Origin: Synechococcus sp. CO36386bin_37
GTDB lineage: Bacteria > Cyanobacteriota > Cyanobacteriia > PCC-6307 > Cyanobiaceae
NCBI GenBank assembly: GCA_011525445.1
Contig: WTGE01000308.1
Span: forward strand, 1-11,727
Direction: 5' to 3'
Length of the DNA: 11,727 nt
Position 1 is the stretch's first letter; each line of letters begins with the position of its first letter. The notes beneath the pieces were generated by a model. It was not told the origin of the DNA, did no database searches, and saw only the letters and a program-made list of their open reading frames with translations. Both the position numbers and the translations under genes were made by a program. This document shows, one piece after another, positions 1 to 6,275 of this stretch.

Positions 1-20
1 TCACAACACCGTTCTGAGGC

Positions 21-188
21 ATGCCTTCTGATCATGCCTGCTGCGATCCAAAATTCACAAGAGGGTCCTACTTTTCAGAGTTTGAGCTGCAATCTGCGAG
101 CGTCAGCCCATCAGACCGTTGCAATCCCGAAACCATGGAGGTGCCAAAGACCAACCGCTGGGTTCGTTTGGATCGTCAGCTCATCTGA
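21..188 (+). CDS. Small hypothetical protein, 55 aa
   Basis: This is an ATG-started frame of 55 codons plus TGA. I do not recognise the family. The composition looks protein-like rather than antisense-like: an N-terminal Cys pair (HACCDP), a middle with FSEFELQS, and a basic C-terminus (TNRWVRLDRQLI). An in-frame TGA lies just upstream at 15-17, so ATG 21 is the only full-length start. A GAGG lies only one base before it, too close to be a normal Shine-Dalgarno site. The last 8 bases overlap the tail of the convergent gene 181-402, which is tolerable for tail-to-tail genes. A frame of this length can occur by chance, so the call rests on composition only. Confidence 0.35.
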   Translation: MPSDHACCDPKFTRGSYFSEFELQSASVSPSDRCNPETMEVPKTNRWVRLDRQLI

Positions 189-402
189 CAACGTCGATTC
201 CAAACTGTTCGGCATCTGGCCCGTCGAGCCCAGCCTCCTGAAGTTCCGACGCGGTGACGGTGTACTGATTGAAGCCATCGAAACTGAGGCGCTGAACCAC
301 ATCAATGGGGTCCAGATTCGCCTCGTCTGCGATCTCCTGGATGCTGAAGTTCCTCGATCTCAGATCCCAGACTTGAACGTTGTAGAAACTGTGAGCATCC
401 AT
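181..402 (-). CDS. Small acidic hypothetical protein, possible helix-turn-helix fold
   Basis: This is an ATG-started 73-residue protein on the minus strand. It is acidic and Cys-free, with balanced composition. The segment FSIQEIADEANLDPIDVVQRL (about residues 19-39, here read as FSIQEIADEAN followed by LDPIDVVQRL) has the helix-turn-helix rhythm of small DNA-binding domains: IxEIA, a short turn, then a second helix. No DNA-contact residues can be assigned, so this is only a suggestion. The C-terminus (DGPDAEQFGIDVV) is unlike any motif I know. No clear ribosome binding site precedes the ATG, which is common in picocyanobacteria. A longer plus-strand frame (34-498) covers it but has poor composition and is taken as the shadow. 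The function is unknown. Confidence 0.6.
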   Translation of the reverse strand: MDAHSFYNVQVWDLRSRNFSIQEIADEANLDPIDVVQRLSFDGFNQYTVTASELQEAGLDGPDAEQFGIDVVR

Positions 403-713
403 TGCAACAGAAGCAAAGATTTTCAGTGCCCAATCACTTCGATTGAGCTTTTACTTGTGATATTGAAGTTATACATCATGTCAAGCTTTCTCCCGTGACT
501 TCACAATTTGATGTGGACTTCTCTTTGAATTATTGTCTGTCTTGCTTGGTGCGAGCGCGCGCAACTGATCACCACTGAAGCAGATGCAGGGCTTTAATCA
601 CACACCTTGAGCCTTGTCCATTGGCATAGCTAGTGCACACTCTCGTGTCTGATCGCAGAGATTGATGAGCTGCAGCCGATCCTGTGCTGACCCTCACCCA
701 CATCGATGTTTGA
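403..713. other. Intergenic stretch without a supportable gene
   Basis: No frame here is convincing on its own. On the minus strand two short coding-like pieces lie in different frames around 570-700. One contains LQLINLCDQTREC and the other ends in KALHLLQW with a stop near 573. They would join only through a frameshift near 600, so they may be debris of one decayed gene or chance. The 300 bases upstream of the minus-strand gene at 402 should hold its promoter, but I see no clear -35/-10 pair. Confidence 0.3.
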
Positions 714-887
714 TCGATCGATGGATGCTGGTTCGTTAATGCCAAGTCCTTGGGACTGTATGTAAACCTGGAACAGTTTTACGCACTAAGGAATGATGGC
801 CATAGGCAGATAGGCAGAACAGTGATGCGATTCAATCGCGTGAATCGCGAACAGGCTGATGCATGGATTGATGAAATCCATGGATGA
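706..887 (+). pseudogene. Possible small gene interrupted by a frameshift at a GATC repeat
   Basis: From 714 to 887 one frame is open for 57 codons and reads like protein: GCWFVNAKSLGLYVNLEQF near the start and REQADAWIDEIHG before TGA 885-887. It has no ATG or GTG near its 5' end; the first usable start is TTG 750, which would give 45 residues. An ATG at 706-708 is out of frame with it. Between them lies GATCGATCGATG (712-723). One additional GATC unit would place ATG 706 exactly in frame and give a protein of about 60 residues. It may be a frameshifted gene, a TTG-started gene, or chance. No family is recognised. Confidence 0.3.
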
Positions 888-1425
888 TGCAGATGGCAAT
901 TGTTGAGGGTGGTTGTACACGGTCACCATGAATCAATCTGATTGTTGGTGATCAAATCCATGTATTTTCACTACGGTTGGATTCGTCTGTACCGTTTTGA
1001 CCAATTAACAGCAAGCGATGTCTCAAGACTCGGGCAACTCAGATCCGCAGCTTCTGTTCATGCGAGGAAACGTTGTGATTGACGACCAACAACGGACGTA
1101 AGGTCCTCGCGGCGTCTGTCAAGCAACGATTCGGCGAACAGAAGATCAGCAATCCTCACTGGGCGGTTTCAGCTAATGCCTCGACTGCTGATGGTGGACT
1201 GGAAAGGTGACCGTTCACTGAATTTGCTGCAGCATCGGTTGCTCTATCAACAACAATCGTTCATCCAGGGTGCTTCTGAACAAGCACAGTTACTCTGCCG
1301 AAATGGTCGTTTGGTTTTTGGACATGGATTCAACGTCATTCCTGCCGGTTGTTGATGTGTGATCCCTTGTGTTCTCTGCCTGGTCTGATCCAGAGCTGCA
1401 ACCTCCACCATCCTTTTTGCCATTG
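888..1425. other. Region of short coding-like frames, probable gene debris
   Basis: Several short plus-strand frames lie here, none secure. ATG 960 to 1082 gives 40 residues starting MYFHYGWIRLYRFDQL. ATG 1018 to 1101 gives 27 residues containing QLLFMRGNVVIDDQQR. A frame running to TGA 1208-1210 contains KVLAASVKQRFGEQKISN and would continue the previous one after a one-base shift at 1099. ATG 1176 to 1355 gives 59 residues ending RLVFGHGFNVIPAGC. The overlapping frames suggest decayed small genes, but chance open frames of this size are common. The promoter of the dipeptidase at 1426 must also lie here; no clear elements are seen. Confidence 0.25.
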
Positions 1426-2244
1426 ATGAGCCCTTTGAACTACGACCCCAGAGAGCGACAGATTCCTGCAATTGATGCATCTTTCAACGGAGAGAACTAC
1501 CACCAGCAACCAGTGGATCTTGGCCATGCTCGATCTCATGAGCGCTTGGTTGAACTTTCTTCACTTGGTTTCCATGGCGAGAACTTCTATGCACGCAATG
1601 ACGGATTAAATCCTCCCTATTTCAAGGCATTTCCTGGAGCTGTCAGCGGGCTCTGGTGTCGGGAATCGGTTGCGGAGCGATTGAAGCAGGTGAATGACTC
1701 ACTCGCACCATTGAATGTTGAGCTCTTTGTCCTTGATGCATTTCGACCGATTGAAGTCCAAGTGGCCATTTTCAACTTTTTCATGGAGTTTGCTCAGTCA
1801 ACGCTCGACGATCCCACACCCGAGGCGTGTCGTGAATTTGTGGCGCAATATGCTTCCGATCCCACCAACTACAACGAAAGGGATTCAACAACCTGGCCGC
1901 AGCACTTGACTGGAGGGGCTATTGATTTAACTCTCAAACGAAAAGGTTCAGGAGAGCTTCTGTATATGGGTGGAGTATTTGATGATCCTTCTGAAATCAG
2001 CCATACCGATTACTACGAAAACCTCAACGGTTGCTTTTCAACAAGCTGTTCTGAAGCGCAATGCAATCGGCGTCTTCTGTTCTGGTCCATGGTTGAGGCT
2101 GGCTTTTCGAATTGGCCTCATGAATTCTGGCATTATGACTATGGTGATCAACAGTGGTCGATGTTTCGTCGCGCTTTAGGTTTCGAGAGGCAAACTTCCT
2201 GGTTTGGGCCTACACAACTTCCTGAAGCATCACTGGCTAGATGA
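1426..2244 (+). CDS. D-alanyl-D-alanine dipeptidase, VanX/DdpX family (peptidase M15D)
   Basis: This is a zinc dipeptidase expected to hydrolyse D-Ala-D-Ala. ATG 1426 is chosen (272 aa); a GTG at 1369 in the same frame would add 19 Pro-rich residues with no better ribosome site. In the 272-residue numbering the family landmarks are all present. DAFRP holds the transition-state Arg (R107). HLTGGAID holds the zinc ligands H160 and D167 with the seven-residue spacing of VanX H116/D123. EFWH holds the catalytic Glu E233 and third zinc ligand H236, spaced as VanX E181/H184. The following GGVFDD also fits the family. There is no signal peptide, so it is probably cytoplasmic. No vanH/vanA-type neighbours are present, so a role in recycling or using D-Ala-D-Ala or related dipeptides is likelier than glycopeptide resistance. 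The substrate is inferred. Several Cys residues (around 203-213) are not part of the VanX core. Confidence 0.9.
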   Translation: MSPLNYDPRERQIPAIDASFNGENYHQQPVDLGHARSHERLVELSSLGFHGENFYARNDGLNPPYFKAFPGAVSGLWCRESVAERLKQVNDSLAPLNVELFVLDAFRPIEVQVAIFNFFMEFAQSTLDDPTPEACREFVAQYASDPTNYNERDSTTWPQHLTGGAIDLTLKRKGSGELLYMGGVFDDPSEISHTDYYENLNGCFSTSCSEAQCNRRLLFWSMVEAGFSNWPHEFWHYDYGDQQWSMFRRALGFERQTSWFGPTQLPEASLAR

Positions 2245-2463
2245 CCTTTAGTCTTGATTCCTGCTTTTTCATACTTGAAGTGATTGATTTTAGTTAAATT
2301 CTAATGCTGAATGTATATTGTTCGTGAATTAAATTCATCAGAATATTTGTATTCAACAATGAATAGATCTATTCTTGGTTGCGACTCTCTCGATTGATGT
2401 CTTTCGATTGACTGCAAGCTGATGGTCGTCAGCGCTCAAACTGATCTCGAAGATCTTTGATGA
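2245..2463. other. AT-rich intergenic gap after the dipeptidase
   Basis: Bases 2270-2370 are markedly more AT-rich than the flanking genes. No hairpin with a T-run is visible after the dipeptidase stop, so no terminator is called. Two very short plus-strand frames (ATG 2360 and ATG 2422) end within 12 codons. Nothing else is supportable. Confidence 0.5.
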
Positions 2464-2751
2464 ATGATGCAAATACCGCCAGCAGTGCGAAAGGTCATGA
2501 CAACACTTGCGTGCGTGGCTCCTGAGAGGGCCTGCAGACGAGATCAACAACTTTCAGACACTTGCCATCATCTTCAAGGCGCAGGACTTTCAAGTCTTGC
2601 TGATGTTGCAGATCGGTTGTATTCACATCAATTCAGCAATGCCGATATCTTGTGGCCTACAACGCTTAATCGCAGAAAAGCTGATTGCTGGATCATTGCT
2701 CAACCCAGTGGACATTGTGTTGTCGTCCGTTGTCTTCGGCTTTCTCCTTGA
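2464..2751 (+). CDS. Doubtful hypothetical protein, 95 aa
   Basis: This is an ATG-started frame that stops 10 bases before the convergent end of the NOS gene. The second half looks coding (SLADVADRLYSHQFSNADIL, then RKADCWIIAQPSGHCVVV), while the first 30 residues do not. No family is recognised, and no membrane segment or signal is seen. A different overlapping frame (2507-2812) is open for 101 codons and runs into the NOS gene; its composition is less convincing. Either may be spurious. The tail-to-tail spacing with NOS is compatible with a real gene, but that is the only contextual support. Confidence 0.25.
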   Translation: MMQIPPAVRKVMTTLACVAPERACRRDQQLSDTCHHLQGAGLSSLADVADRLYSHQFSNADILWPTTLNRRKADCWIIAQPSGHCVVVRCLRLSP

Positions 2752-2761
2752 ACCTGCACCA

Positions 2762-5224
2762 TTAACGACTGCTGCCATGTCGAAACGGACAGCTTCGAAC
2801 GTCATGGCTTGAGAAAGCTTCTTCGTTCCGCGCTGTGTTCGTTGTCCAGGGGTCTTGTTGAAAAAAGAAGTTGGGCTTGAGGATCTGATCACCATCAAAT
2901 TCGGCGTGAAACGTCGGTGTTGCACTCGCTGAAATCGGCGGCACCACGGAACGTTCATCCACCTGGACACTCCTGCCGCACTGATGTTCTGTGGCGGCAA
3001 ACTCCATGAATGATTGCGTCAGGGAGTGATGGTCAGCCATGCGCACTCCCGCCTGTTCATAGGAATGCAGCACGGCAACATTCAATTCCACAAGGGCTCG
3101 ATCACGCCATAAGGATCGATCCGACCGGGTGTCCAGTCCCATCGCCGATGCGATCAACGGCAACTGGTTGTAGCGGTTCTGATCGCCGAAATTACGCGCA
3201 CCGATCTCCGTGCCCATGTAGAAACCACTGAACGGTGCAGCGCTGTATTGCACACCGCCACAATCCAGGGCCATGTTGCTCACTGCCGGCAGGGCATACC
3301 AGCGCAGGCCGAGATCAGCAAACCATTCGAATTCTGGATGGCTGATTTCAATCTCCAGGATCAGATCCTCAGGGAGCTCAAACCAGCACGGCTCTCGCCC
3401 TGGAATCTGAATCACGATCGGCAGCAGATCGAACGCTGTGCGCTCACCTGGCGTCCAACCCAGATTCAGCAAGGCTTCGGTGAGTTCCAGCTGCATCGGA
3501 TCACCGAGAACGGAACCATCCGCCAGGCGATAGCCGGCATAGCGACAGAACTGTGGGTTCCAGATCCGGCGCCCATCCGGTTGGAACACGGTGAGGGTGG
3601 AGCGCAACTGCCCACCATTGGTGGCCGCTTCGATGTGGTCCAGAATCGCCTGGAACATCTGTTGTTCGCTGTTGAGATCACGCCTGTCGCGTACGTGCAG
3701 TTCTCTCCAGAACTGACGCCCCAGGCAACGTGTGCTGTTGCGCCAGGCCAGTTTGCCTCCGTAGGCCAGCTCGTCATAGCTGTGAACGTAGGCGCCATCG
3801 CGCTGAAGCTGCTGTTCCACCTCCTTCAACCTGGGCGTCAGCACCTCCTGGAGATGCTGCTCCTCGTAGCACTGGTGCAGAAAGGCCCTGGCCTCATCGA
3901 GCCGATTCTGAATCGGCATCAGGCTCGCACCTGCGGCCACAACCGCTGCAACGCTCTTGCGCTGCGCCTTGGCTGATGTTGGAAACGGTGCTGGAGTTGT
4001 CGCAGCGCCGGGTGGCATCGCTCCGCCCACAGCCAGCCAGGTTTCCAGCACGGGAACGCAGCCGCCGCAGATGGTGGTCGCTCTGGTCTGGTTGGCGATG
4101 TCCGTGATCGACGCGTCGGGCGTCTCGAGGATCAGGCTGGCCACGTGCTTGCAGCTCACGTGCGCGCAGCGGCAGATGAAATCAGCCGGACTGTGGGGCT
4201 GCTCCTGCTCCAGTTGAAAACAGCCCCTGCGCCTGAACAGTTCCAGCATCCAACGGGACAGCTGCTCCCCGCTGATGAACAGCTTTTCAACGCGATTGAG
4301 TTCGCTCCAATGCCCCTCAACGCGCACCGCAGCAATCCGGCGATTCACAAAAACAAGGCTGCGTCTGAGCTCGCCCTCCTCCCAGACAATCTCCTCCTCC
4401 GGCTCCGGACTGTTGTGCCAACGCAGATCCACATGGCGAAAGTCGGCGCTGCGCTGGACGAGAGCGACACGGCCATCGGCCAGGCGATAGGTGAACAGCA
4501 GCGATGGCTCTCCATCGCTGCGACGTTCTCTCCGGGACAGCACCCCGAGGCCCGGTACGATTTCGATAGCAATCCAGCTGATCACCGCTGTGCGCAGCCA
4601 GTTCTTCAGCGTCCTGATGCCTTTGTTGAGGGTCATTCCCCTCGTTTCGCCTTGATGTCTTGGCTGCGCTGACGCATGAATGGCGGCAATGTGATGGGGA
4701 TGCCAACCATGGAGGAGCAGTTCTGTCTCCGCCGTCTGCCTGGTCAGCTCCAGCATCTGAACCGAGCACTGCTCATGAGCTATGGCATCCGCCAGGGCGT
4801 GATCCAATCCCTGATGGAAGGCCGCAGCCGTGATGCCCTCGGGAGCTCCCAGCGTCTCCAGCACCAATCCCACCTCACCAGCACTCACACCGGCCCTCAG
4901 CAGCGTTGCCCGCAGTTCATTCGGGTTGAGCTGTCGATCCCCATCCTGATCACAGACCTCGAATTTCAGCCTTGAGAAGGCAAGGGAGCTGCTGAGAGCT
5001 GTTTCAAGAGACTCGGCAATCGCCGTTGCGGTCTCATCGGCACTGAATGATTCAGGACCCTCGACCCAGCGCTCTCCCTGCCAGGGATCGCTCAGCCAGG
5101 ATTCCACAGTATCCAGCAGATCCTGGTCATGCAGCCAGGCCGGGGAGCGGGGTCCATAGGGCCAGAGGAGCAGTCGTTCCAGCGTGAGCTTGTCAGCGTG
5201 CTGACTCAGTTCCGACGTCAACAT
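2762..5224 (-). CDS. nos: Nitric oxide synthase oxygenase fused to EF-hand and BFD-like [2Fe-2S] domains
   Basis: The protein is 820 aa from ATG 5224, which overlaps the stop of the upstream gene as ATGTTGA. A GTG at 5284 would add 20 residues that collide with that gene. The expected reaction is L-Arg to citrulline plus NO. Domains in order: an EF-hand loop DQDGDRQLNPNE at 92-103 with D1/D3/D5/E12 intact; an unassigned region about 197-350 with a hydrophobic stretch near 209-229; a BFD-like [2Fe-2S] motif CRC at 351-353 and CGGC at 386-389; a linker; and a NOS oxygenase domain at about 436-800. In the oxygenase, C500 is the heme thiolate (WRNSTRCLGR) with W494 stacking on the heme. E673 is the substrate Glu (GTEIGARNF), followed by R677 and the RYN motif. 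VPPISASATPTFH and a terminal QQDPW also match NOS. No FMN/FAD/NADPH reductase, globin or calmodulin-binding site is seen. Oddities: the usual GWYMGTE is GFYMGTE (F668), the two Trp before VPP are E757 and S759, and the C-terminal YYYQ is FFFQ. Electron delivery through the Fe-S domain and Ca2+ control are inferred. Confidence 0.93.
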   Translation of the reverse strand: MLTSELSQHADKLTLERLLLWPYGPRSPAWLHDQDLLDTVESWLSDPWQGERWVEGPESFSADETATAIAESLETALSSSLAFSRLKFEVCDQDGDRQLNPNELRATLLRAGVSAGEVGLVLETLGAPEGITAAAFHQGLDHALADAIAHEQCSVQMLELTRQTAETELLLHGWHPHHIAAIHASAQPRHQGETRGMTLNKGIRTLKNWLRTAVISWIAIEIVPGLGVLSRRERRSDGEPSLLFTYRLADGRVALVQRSADFRHVDLRWHNSPEPEEEIVWEEGELRRSLVFVNRRIAAVRVEGHWSELNRVEKLFISGEQLSRWMLELFRRRGCFQLEQEQPHSPADFICRCAHVSCKHVASLILETPDASITDIANQTRATTICGGCVPVLETWLAVGGAMPPGAATTPAPFPTSAKAQRKSVAAVVAAGASLMPIQNRLDEARAFLHQCYEEQHLQEVLTPRLKEVEQQLQRDGAYVHSYDELAYGGKLAWRNSTRCLGRQFWRELHVRDRRDLNSEQQMFQAILDHIEAATNGGQLRSTLTVFQPDGRRIWNPQFCRYAGYRLADGSVLGDPMQLELTEALLNLGWTPGERTAFDLLPIVIQIPGREPCWFELPEDLILEIEISHPEFEWFADLGLRWYALPAVSNMALDCGGVQYSAAPFSGFYMGTEIGARNFGDQNRYNQLPLIASAMGLDTRSDRSLWRDRALVELNVAVLHSYEQAGVRMADHHSLTQSFMEFAATEHQCGRSVQVDERSVVPPISASATPTFHAEFDGDQILKPNFFFQQDPWTTNTARNEEAFSSHDVRSCPFRHGSSR

Positions 5225-5472
5225 CGAGTGACGCAATCGCCGCAACCGGGGAGAAGCGCAGGCCCATCCAGGTGTTCCGGCCACACCTCAAGCGTGGGAA
5301 CAGAAACGGGCTGAATGCTGAAGGGGATCGCTGTAGGGGTCTGCACGACAAGACGATGACGATCGCCTGGTCTCAGTGGGTCCTGGCTGTGCCTGGGTTG
5401 AATGTGAAAGCGATCGGCAAGAGCGCGAATCAGTGGGTGATGGGGGTCAGCACAGATGAGTGCAATGGTCAT
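5218..5472 (-). CDS. Small hypothetical protein with C-terminal Cys cluster
   Basis: This is an ATG-started 84-residue protein lying between the GH..D protein gene (17 bases upstream) and the NOS gene, whose ATG it overlaps by 7 bases. The N-terminus TIALICADPHHPLIRALADRF reads as a beta strand, loop and helix, like the first unit of a Rossmann-type fold (first 21 residues after Met, split as TIALICADPHHP and LIRALADRF). The middle is Pro/Val-rich, and the last residues are PGCGDCVTRC, a C-x2-C-x3-C tail that could bind metal or an Fe-S cluster. I do not recognise the family. Codirectional tight packing suggests co-translation with NOS and perhaps a role in its maturation or electron supply; that is inference. 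The alternative is that this frame is spurious and NOS starts at GTG 5284. Confidence 0.5.
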   Translation of the reverse strand: MTIALICADPHHPLIRALADRFHIQPRHSQDPLRPGDRHRLVVQTPTAIPFSIQPVSVPTLEVWPEHLDGPALLPGCGDCVTRC

Positions 5473-5489
5473 CTTGCGGGCTCTTGTTG

Positions 5490-6077
5490 TTAACTCAGAT
5501 CACGCAGATCGAGGCAGATCGCGCCCACTCCGGCCTCGTCAACCACAAGATCCTCGCCTTCGAGATGCACGATGCCCGCCTCTTCATTGGTTTTGCGATA
5601 CATCTCCACCGTGGTCTTTGAAGGCTGGCTCCTCAGACACTCCAGAAAGAGTTCACCTTCATCCCCTGGGGTATCCACCTGATTGAACAGAACATCGAGG
5701 TGATGGCCGAGTTGTTCGCACAGGAGCGCCACAACCTGCTCCTCGAGTGCAGTGCCCAGCCAATCGCTGTTGAGCAGGATCAGCGTTCTGTCCGCGCAGT
5801 AGGCACCGGGACTGTCTTCCATGGCCTCTGGACCCAGACAGATCACACCGGGTAAATCCTGAACGTTGTTCTCTGCAATTCGCCCTAAGAAGCTCTGCAA
5901 TCCCTGGTGATCCGGATCCAATCGGAGCGCTATCTGAGCAGCATTGCCGAGGCGGCCGGATCTGGCCCATTGTGATAAACGATCGTGCCAGAGATGAAGG
6001 ATTGCGTTCAGTTCCGCATTCTGTTCGTCATGATTTTCAGCTTCTGGACAAGAATATTGATCACTCGATTCACTCAC
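5490..6077 (-). CDS. Cyanobacterial ExxGH..D / PGDEGELF domain protein
   Basis: This is the first gene of the minus-strand operon. No ATG lies near the 5' end. GTG 6077 (195 aa, starting MSESSD) is chosen; TTG 6089 would add four residues. Residues about 87-185 resemble a domain found in large cyanobacterial calcium-binding/RTX-type proteins: GAYCADRTLILLNSDW, then EQLGHHLDVLFN, then DTPGDEGELF, ending in a strand-rich VHLEGEDLVV. E121, H125 and D128 (GTG numbering) form a metalloprotease-like ExxGH..D signature; whether it is catalytic is unknown. The RTX, cadherin or other repeats that often accompany this domain in long proteins are absent. There is no signal peptide, it is strongly acidic, and it holds several Cys residues. 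Seventeen bases separate it from the 84-aa gene that leads into NOS, so a shared transcript is likely. The family match is from memory of the motif and needs a profile search. Confidence 0.7.
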   Translation of the reverse strand: MSESSDQYSCPEAENHDEQNAELNAILHLWHDRLSQWARSGRLGNAAQIALRLDPDHQGLQSFLGRIAENNVQDLPGVICLGPEAMEDSPGAYCADRTLILLNSDWLGTALEEQVVALLCEQLGHHLDVLFNQVDTPGDEGELFLECLRSQPSKTTVEMYRKTNEEAGIVHLEGEDLVVDEAGVGAICLDLRDLS

Positions 6078-6089
6078 TTGAGCTATCAA

Positions 6090-6275
6090 TAGTTCTTTTC
6101 AATTTAGTTCAGTGAAGTTTGTACTGATTGCATCGGTTCATACGGTTCAAGGTTGTGCTTGCTGCAGCGTCTGTTCACGCTGATCCTGACCCCATGGCTG
6201 CTTCCCACCCAGCCCGAGAAGGGCGTAGCCCGAGTGGACCGCAGTTTCTACGCTTCTCAGGTGAGAGCAGTACCA
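6090..6275. promoter_or_regulatory. Divergent intergenic region of the NOS operon and the exporter operon
   Basis: Both operons read outward from this stretch, so it should carry their promoters and any shared operator. The NOS-side half (6088-6120) is AT-rich. A weak candidate for the exporter is TTGTAC at 6119-6124 with TACGGT 16 bases later; it is not convincing. A GTG frame at 6112-6183 encodes 23 residues ending QGCACCSVCSR and is listed as a finding only. The exporter frame itself is open upstream to a TTG at 6153. Confidence 0.4.

Noticed and set aside
17..39. AGGCATG/CATGCCT inverted repeat near the left edge
   Set aside because: Only seven bases per arm with no T-run, and it falls inside the start of the 21-188 frame; too weak to call.
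34..498. 154-residue plus-strand frame
   Set aside because: It covers the better-composed 181-402 minus gene and the 21-188 frame; composition is uneven and the N-terminus is implausible.
862..882. Hairpin CATGGATT/AATCCATG as a terminator
   Set aside because: It has no T-run and lies within the end of the coding-like 714-887 frame.
3248..3976. 242-residue plus-strand frame within the NOS gene
   Set aside because: It lies antisense to the conserved NOS oxygenase coding sequence; a typical shadow frame in GC-rich DNA.
5225..5284. 20-residue extension of NOS from GTG 5284
   Set aside because: It overlaps the upstream 84-aa gene and has GAGGT directly against the start; ATG 5224 couples to the upstream stop.
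6153..6275. N-terminal extension of the exporter from TTG 6153
   Set aside because: It adds 41 residues not typical of PCATs, which begin shortly before the C39 Cys motif; ATG 6276 fits the family.
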